Part shown: positions 59,566 to 64,000 of the stretch, piece after piece
Layout of the letters: each line of letters starts with the position of its first letter
How positions within the stretch are numbered: the first letter of the stretch is position 1
From: Rhodococcoides corynebacterioides NBRC 14404
GTDB taxonomy: Bacteria > Actinomycetota > Actinomycetes > Mycobacteriales > Mycobacteriaceae
DNA: 64,000 nt
Reading direction: 5' to 3'
NCBI RefSeq assembly: GCF_001894765.1
Contig: NZ_BCWV01000001.1
Location: 211,577-275,576 of the forward strand
Translations under genes and position numbers: made by a program
Notes under the pieces: generated by a model
The model's input: only the letters and a program-made list of their open reading frames with translations
Database searches by the model: none
What the model was told of the DNA's origin: nothing

Positions 59566-61289
59566 TGTCCGGAGAGTCTGCCGAGAGTACCTCCGAGAAA
59601 GTCGCCCGTGCCTTCCACGATCTGACCTGCCCCGTTGAGGGTGCCTCCCACCACGCCTCCGACTGCGCCCGGAATGTTCGGACCTTGATACGACGGGAAT
59701 TGGGGCGACGGGAGACTCGGCGAAGGGATATTGGGTGCGGGCACGGGCGCGGGACTGAACTGCGGCAGCGTCGGCGCGTTCACCGACGGCACCTGCACGT
59801 CCGGTGCCGTCACTCCCGGGACCGCGGCCGCACCGGTCGGGGCGGCCCCCGGTGCGCCCGGTGCGGTGCCCGTGGTGGGCGATCCCGCCGCAGTCGAACC
59901 GGGGATCCGCGCACCCGTAGTGGGATCCGTCGCTCCCGCGGATCCCGTGGCCGCAGAACCGGTTCCGGTCGATTCGCCGCCCGTGGCGTCGTCGACCGAC
60001 GCCGGTTCGACGACCGCGCTGGTGGCGGGGAAGTCGGAGATGGGATTGTCGACGACGCCGGTGGCCACGCCGACCGACAGTCCGCCCGCGGCCAGCACGG
60101 CGACGGCTGCGGCCACACCGACGACGATCCCCGCGCGTCGTCGACCGGTGGCGGGCTTCGCGTGCGAGTGCGGCGTGACCGGCACGGGCGGCAGGGCGCG
60201 CTCGGGTCGACGCTCGATCGGCGAGATGAGGTCGGTCTCGGCATCGTCGGCGGTCGCCGCCGCCGCAGGCGCGACCGCCGCGAGCCGGGTCGCGGTGAGC
60301 GCGGCGCCCCACGCCGACGTCGCCGCCGGGTCCGAACTCAGGGTCAGAGGCACCCGCAGTCGCGCGGACAGCGTCTCGGTGACGAGGGGGATCGCGCCCC
60401 CGCCGCCCGCGAGCACCACCCGGGACAGGTTCGCGCGGTCGACCCCGGCGGAGCGCAGGGCCTCCTCGACGACGCGCACGACGTCGTCGGCGCTGTCGCG
60501 CAGCAGGTCCTCGAGCTCCGAGCGCACCACGCGGACGTCGGCGGACACACCGGGCAAGCGGACCGGCACCACGGTGTCGGTGTCGGCGGACAGCGCCTCC
60601 TTGGCCGTCGCGCATCGCGCACGCAGGTCGGCGAGGGCATCGACGGTGGCCGGATCGGCGGGGTCGAGATCGTCGGTGTCGACCTGGGCGAGAACGTGTC
60701 CGAGCAGGAGGCCGTCGATGGCGGCGCCCCCGGTTTCGTCGGACCGCACGCTGCGGCCGAGCAGCACGGCCTCGTCGCCGGTGCGGACGACCGATGCAGT
60801 GGTGCCACTCTGTCCCTGGTCGACGACGGCGACCACACCGTCCGTGACGGCGTCGGGTGTCTGCTGGAGCCAGGCGACCGTGCACAGCGCCTCGGGGGCG
60901 AAATTCGCCTCGATGCCTCGTTCGGTCACGGCGGTGCGCAGGCGGTCGACGGTGTACGACGACCACTCGGTGGGATGGGCGACGACGACGGACGTGTGGG
61001 GTCCGGCTTCCTCGACGAGGCCGGCGAGCGTGCGGGCGACGAGCTCGTCGCCCGAGAAGGTGCGACCGTCGTCGGTCACCAGGTCCACGGGGTCGCCGAC
61101 GCGTCCGGCGTAGCCACGCACGACGGAGCCGGAGCGGTCGGCCGCATCCGCGAACCGGGCGTCTCCGCTCGGGTCGATCTCGAGTGCGGACGGTCGCGCG
61201 ACGACGCGTGCGTCGTGCAGATCGGCCGACGTCGCCGAGACCGCGATCGCGGTGGCCGTGCCGACCTTCGTGCCCAACCCTGACGCCAT
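59562..61289 (-). CDS. membrane-anchored Hsp70-family protein, full ATPase fold
   Basis: This 575-residue protein has both lobes of the actin/Hsp70 ATPase: VVVAHPTEWSSYTVDRLRTA, VAVVDQGQSGTTASVVRTG (phosphate-2), AKEALSADTDTVVPVRL, and RVVLAGGGGAIPLVTETLSA (adenosine). The classical substrate-binding domain is absent. A membrane helix near residue 410 (AGIVVGVAAAVAVLAAGGLSVGVA) leads to a Pro/Gly/Thr-rich exterior tail. The ATG has GGGAG 8 bases upstream. It is the first gene of a coupled four-gene operon with the LuxR regulator and two lobe-only proteins. It may sense wall state and report to the regulator; that is inference. Confidence 0.86.
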   Translation of the reverse strand: MASGLGTKVGTATAIAVSATSADLHDARVVARPSALEIDPSGDARFADAADRSGSVVRGYAGRVGDPVDLVTDDGRTFSGDELVARTLAGLVEEAGPHTSVVVAHPTEWSSYTVDRLRTAVTERGIEANFAPEALCTVAWLQQTPDAVTDGVVAVVDQGQSGTTASVVRTGDEAVLLGRSVRSDETGGAAIDGLLLGHVLAQVDTDDLDPADPATVDALADLRARCATAKEALSADTDTVVPVRLPGVSADVRVVRSELEDLLRDSADDVVRVVEEALRSAGVDRANLSRVVLAGGGGAIPLVTETLSARLRVPLTLSSDPAATSAWGAALTATRLAAVAPAAAATADDAETDLISPIERRPERALPPVPVTPHSHAKPATGRRRAGIVVGVAAAVAVLAAGGLSVGVATGVVDNPISDFPATSAVVEPASVDDATGGESTGTGSAATGSAGATDPTTGARIPGSTAAGSPTTGTAPGAPGAAPTGAAAVPGVTAPDVQVPSVNAPTLPQFSPAPVPAPNIPSPSLPSPQFPSYQGPNIPGAVGGVVGGTLNGAGQIVEGTGDFLGGTLGRLSGQ

Positions 61290-61384
61290 GTCGCCGACTC
61301 CCGTTCGCAGTGTCACTCGTCCGCCCGTCACGTCGTCGTCCGGCGACCGTTCGTTACACATCACAGCACGTTTTCGACAGACCG

Positions 61385-61398
61385 GGGGATCGATCCCC
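61385..61398. promoter_or_regulatory. 14-bp palindrome in the iniB/Hsp70 divergent region
   Basis: GGGGATCGATCCCC (61385-61398) is a perfect palindrome, about 95 bases upstream of the Hsp70-like start and 160 bases upstream of the IniB-type start. A further hairpin, GGGGGCTCGCCCCC, lies nearby at about 61452-61465. A regulator site shared by the two divergent units is plausible; the IniR binding sequence is not known to me. Confidence 0.45.
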
Positions 61399-61557
61399 TA
61401 TACCCCCTAATGGCCCGGTTCGTGCCCCCGGGAACCCCCGGGAGGGGAGAAGGGGGCTCGCCCCCGTTGGGACCGATCACTAATCGCCTTAGTTTCGATG
61501 ACAACGCGGCCGAGACCCATCGGTCGACCCGAGACCCACGACGATCGGACACCCACG

Positions 61558-64000
61558 ATGGCCACCAACGCCGTTCTCGACTTCATCCTCAACCTTCTCC
61601 GCGACGAGAAGGCCGCCGCCGCCTACTGCGCCGACCCGCAGCGCGCGCTGAACGCAGCCGGCCTGCCCGAGGTCTGCCCCGCCGACATCGTGGCCGTCGC
61701 CCCGATGGTGTCCGAGTCCGGCCTGTTCGACGGCGGCTCGCGACTGGCCTCGATCGTCAACGCCGGCAACGTGACCAACACGATCACGAACGCCAACACC
61801 AACACCAACAACTTCGGCGACATCACCAACACCTTCGCGCCGTCGCTCGTCGGCGGGTCGCTGGCCGCGGGGACGATCGGTGCCATCAGCAACGTGGGCA
61901 ACAACAACAGCTTCGGGAACGTCGACCTCGGTGGGCTGAATTTCGGGAATTTCGACTTCGGCAACGCCGACTTCGGCTTCCTCGACCTGGGCGGGCTCGA
62001 TCTCGGGGCGATCGACCTCGGTGGGCTCAACATCTTCGACAGCGCTTTCGACTTCGGCAACCTCGACTTCGGCGCCATCGATCTTGGCGCGATCGACCTC
62101 GGTGCCATCGACTTCGGAGCCTTCGACCTCGGGTCCCTCGACCTGGGCGGCCTGAACCTGGGCGATCTCGACCTCGCCGGCCAGTTCACCAACGTCCTCG
62201 CCCTCGTCATCGGCAACGGGCTGTCCCTCGGTGGTGAGCTCGCCGCCCAGTTCGGCGCAGCGCTCGGCGCGGCCCTCGAGGGCCTGCTCTCCCTGGGCGG
62301 TCTGCTCGACCTCGACATTCTCGCCGAGCTCGGCGCCACGCTCGCCGGCGCGCTCACCGCAGCGCTGGGTCTCGGCGCCGGAGCCGGCGCGCAGCTCACC
62401 GCCGCACTGGACGCCGTTCTCGGCACCATCACCGACCTCGACCTCGGCGGCGCGCTGGATCTGTCCGGCGCGCTCGGCGGTGCCCTCGAGCTGGGCGGCG
62501 CGCTGAGCGCCAACCTCGGCGCCGCGCTCGGTGGTGTCCTCGGTGCCGCCGTCTCCGCGGGCGGAGCACTCGGCGCCGAGCTCGCCGCGGCCCTCACCGG
62601 TGGCCTCGGACTGGCCGGTGGCCTCGGCGTGATCCTCGGCGGTGCCCTCGGCGCCGGTGCCGACCTGACCGGCTCGCTGACCGCCGGGCTCGGCGCTGCC
62701 ATCGACGCTGCCGGAGACCTCGGCGCCACTCTGACCGGCATGCTCGACGCGACCGCGATCGCGGCGCTGACCGGTTCCCTCACCGCCGCTCTCTCCGGCG
62801 CCCTCGAGACCGCACTCTCGCTCGGCGGCGACCTCGCCGGCGAGTTCGGTGCCGGCCTCGGCCTGCTGCTGGGCGGTGTCGTCGACGCGGCCGGTGGACT
62901 GGACCTCGACGCTCTCCTCGGCGTCGGTGGCAGCCTCGGAGCCGCGCTCACCGGCGCCCTCGGACTCGGCGGTGGACTCGCTGCACAGCTCGGTGCCGCC
63001 CTCGACGCTGCCCTGGGCCTGGCCGGTGGCCTGGACCTCGCCGGTGACCTCGGCGCCGGACTCAGTGCCGCCCTCGCCGGTGCGCTGACCGCCGGTGGCG
63101 CCGTGGCCGGCGACCTCGGCGCGGCGTTCGGCGCCGTCGTGTCGGGCGTCCTGGGTGGCGCCCTGACCGGTGACCTCGGCGCGCAGCTGGCCGGCCTCCT
63201 CGGCGGTGGCCTCGACCTGGACGCCGCGCTCGGTGCGGTGCTCGGGCTCGGCGGCGTCCTGGATCTCGGCGGTGCTCTCGATCTCGACGGTGCTCTGGCC
63301 GCCGCGCTGGGTGCGGGCGGACTGCTGACCGGGGACCTGCAGGCGTTGCTCGGTGGCGACATCGCAGCCCAGCTCGCCACGGCCCTGACCGCGGGTCTGG
63401 CGCTCGGTGGCGAGGCTGCGGGTCAGCTGGGGCTCGCGCTCGGCGGGGCGTTGGCCGGCGTCACGGATCTGGCCGCGGGTGCGGATCTGGGTGCGGCGCT
63501 CGCTGCGGCGCTGGGTCTGACCGGTGCGGGTGCGGCCACGCTGGCGGGTGCGCTCGACGCGGCCCTGGGCCTGGGCGGTGGACTGGACCTGACCGGTGAC
63601 CTCGGTGCCACCGTCGGCGCGGCGCTGAGCGGTGTGCTGGCGGCGGGTGGCGACGTCGCGGCGACCATCGGCGGCACCCTGGGTGGTGCGCTCGGTGGCG
63701 CTCTGGCGGCCGATCTGCAGGCTCAGTTGGTGGGTCTGCTGGCCGGCGGCCTCGATCTCGAGGGTGCGCTGGGCGCGGTGCTCGGCGCGGCGACCGGTCT
63801 CGACCTGGGTGCGGATCTGACCGGTGCGTTGGCCGGTGTCATCGGTACCGGACTGGACCTGGACGGCCTGCTCGCCGGTGACCTGGCTGCGCAGCTCGGT
63901 GCGGCCCTGACCGCGGGTCTGGCGCTCGGTGGCGAGGCTGCGGGTCAGCTGGGGCTCGCGCTCGGCGGTGCGTTGGCCGGCGTCACCGATCTGGCCGCGG
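61558..64000 (+). CDS. iniB: IniB-type repetitive protein (partial, runs off the window)
   Basis: This is open for 814 codons to the last base. Residues 1-55 (NAVLDFILNLLRDEKAAAAY, CADPQRALNAAGLPEVCPADIVAV) match the IniB N-terminal domain. Residues about 115-210 are pentapeptide repeats of xxDLG/xxDFG type. From about 215 on, long Ala/Gly/Leu/Asp repeats follow (TAALGLGAGAGAQL, GGLDLAGDLGAGLSAAL). In mycobacteria iniB, with the dynamin-like iniA and iniC, is induced by cell-wall inhibitors. Any iniA/iniC would lie beyond this end. No stop is seen, and the size already exceeds mycobacterial IniB. Confidence 0.85.
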   Translation, partial: MATNAVLDFILNLLRDEKAAAAYCADPQRALNAAGLPEVCPADIVAVAPMVSESGLFDGGSRLASIVNAGNVTNTITNANTNTNNFGDITNTFAPSLVGGSLAAGTIGAISNVGNNNSFGNVDLGGLNFGNFDFGNADFGFLDLGGLDLGAIDLGGLNIFDSAFDFGNLDFGAIDLGAIDLGAIDFGAFDLGSLDLGGLNLGDLDLAGQFTNVLALVIGNGLSLGGELAAQFGAALGAALEGLLSLGGLLDLDILAELGATLAGALTAALGLGAGAGAQLTAALDAVLGTITDLDLGGALDLSGALGGALELGGALSANLGAALGGVLGAAVSAGGALGAELAAALTGGLGLAGGLGVILGGALGAGADLTGSLTAGLGAAIDAAGDLGATLTGMLDATAIAALTGSLTAALSGALETALSLGGDLAGEFGAGLGLLLGGVVDAAGGLDLDALLGVGGSLGAALTGALGLGGGLAAQLGAALDAALGLAGGLDLAGDLGAGLSAALAGALTAGGAVAGDLGAAFGAVVSGVLGGALTGDLGAQLAGLLGGGLDLDAALGAVLGLGGVLDLGGALDLDGALAAALGAGGLLTGDLQALLGGDIAAQLATALTAGLALGGEAAGQLGLALGGALAGVTDLAAGADLGAALAAALGLTGAGAATLAGALDAALGLGGGLDLTGDLGATVGAALSGVLAAGGDVAATIGGTLGGALGGALAADLQAQLVGLLAGGLDLEGALGAVLGAATGLDLGADLTGALAGVIGTGLDLDGLLAGDLAAQLGAALTAGLALGGEAAGQLGLALGGALAGVTDLAA
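63381..64000 (+). repeat. long in-frame direct repeat within the IniB-type gene (period about 522 bp)
   Basis: The segment starting GGCCCTGACCGCGGGTCTGG at 63381 recurs at 63903, 522 bases (174 codons) later, and remains nearly identical through at least 63998. Related blocks (for example CTCGACCTGG 63211 and CTCGATCTCG 63751) recur with a 540-base offset. The duplicated units are in frame, which indicates expansion by recombination. Confidence 0.8.

Noticed and set aside
59562..61289. Annotation as DnaK chaperone
   Set aside because: The substrate-binding domain is absent and replaced by a membrane helix and a Pro/Gly-rich tail, so a canonical folding chaperone is unlikely.
1..64000. tRNA, rRNA or insertion-sequence genes
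   Set aside because: I looked for them on both strands and saw no cloverleaf, ribosomal sequence, transposase motif or terminal inverted repeats. This was by eye; a covariance-model scan would be decisive.

Overview
The window is high-GC (about 70%) chromosomal DNA from a mycolic-acid actinobacterium. Rhodococcus in the broad sense is the most likely genus. The markers are a MCE/MlaD-domain protein, an IniB-type protein beside a LuxR-type regulator, a DUF3618/DUF4235/holin cluster, GTG starts, and the order aminotransferase - Fe-S oxidoreductase - LuxR regulator - iniB, which (from memory) matches Rv0337c to Rv0341 of M. tuberculosis. I saw no rRNA or tRNA genes, insertion sequences or CRISPR arrays.

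From 1 to 17 kb lie surface-polysaccharide and signalling genes. They are two membrane GGDEF proteins (one coupled to an Lrp regulator), a complete Wzz/BY-kinase, an orphan MCE protein, an AurF-like diiron oxygenase with its ferredoxin/reductase and a TetR regulator, a low-molecular-weight tyrosine phosphatase, NDH-2, a membrane-anchored Hsp70-like protein, a YdcF protein, a polyprenyl-phosphate sugar transferase and an overlapping acyl carrier protein (ACP). From 18 to 31 kb is a tightly overlapping minus-strand exopolysaccharide (EPS) operon: two GT4 glycosyltransferases, flippase, a third glycosyltransferase, a Wzy-like polymerase, a second Wzz-like protein with a degenerate kinase domain and a Tyr-rich repeat tail, a double alpha/beta-hydrolase and a Tat beta-helix lipoprotein. 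A paralogous beta-helix gene faces that operon.

From 31 to 38 kb is the most unusual locus: half an Hsp70-like protein, a DUF1839 protein, a GH2 beta-mannosidase-like protein, an amino acid:[carrier protein] ligase (a class II aminoacyl-tRNA-synthetase relative), an acyl-CoA-dehydrogenase-like flavoprotein and a second ACP. Both ACPs carry the same DAGLTSHASV motif, and one overlaps the sugar transferase gene. Together they suggest a pathway that attaches or processes a carrier-bound amino acid in connection with the surface glycan.

From 38 to 51 kb are mainly housekeeping and envelope genes: YibE/F transporter, adenosine deaminase, aminotransferase, a five-gene coiled-coil/CsbD/DUF4235/DUF3618/holin cluster, SRAP, SRPBCC, LhgO, and a large Fe-S oxidoreductase with an unusual Lys/Ala/Pro/Gly tail.

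From 51 to 64 kb is an envelope-stress region: a secreted glycine-zipper protein, a small membrane protein, an unannotated 27-residue peptide gene with its own terminator, two coupled secreted S1 proteases, and three membrane-anchored Hsp70-like proteins (two with only the N-terminal lobe). These lie beside an IniR-like LuxR regulator and diverge from a very long, repetitive IniB-type gene that runs off the end.
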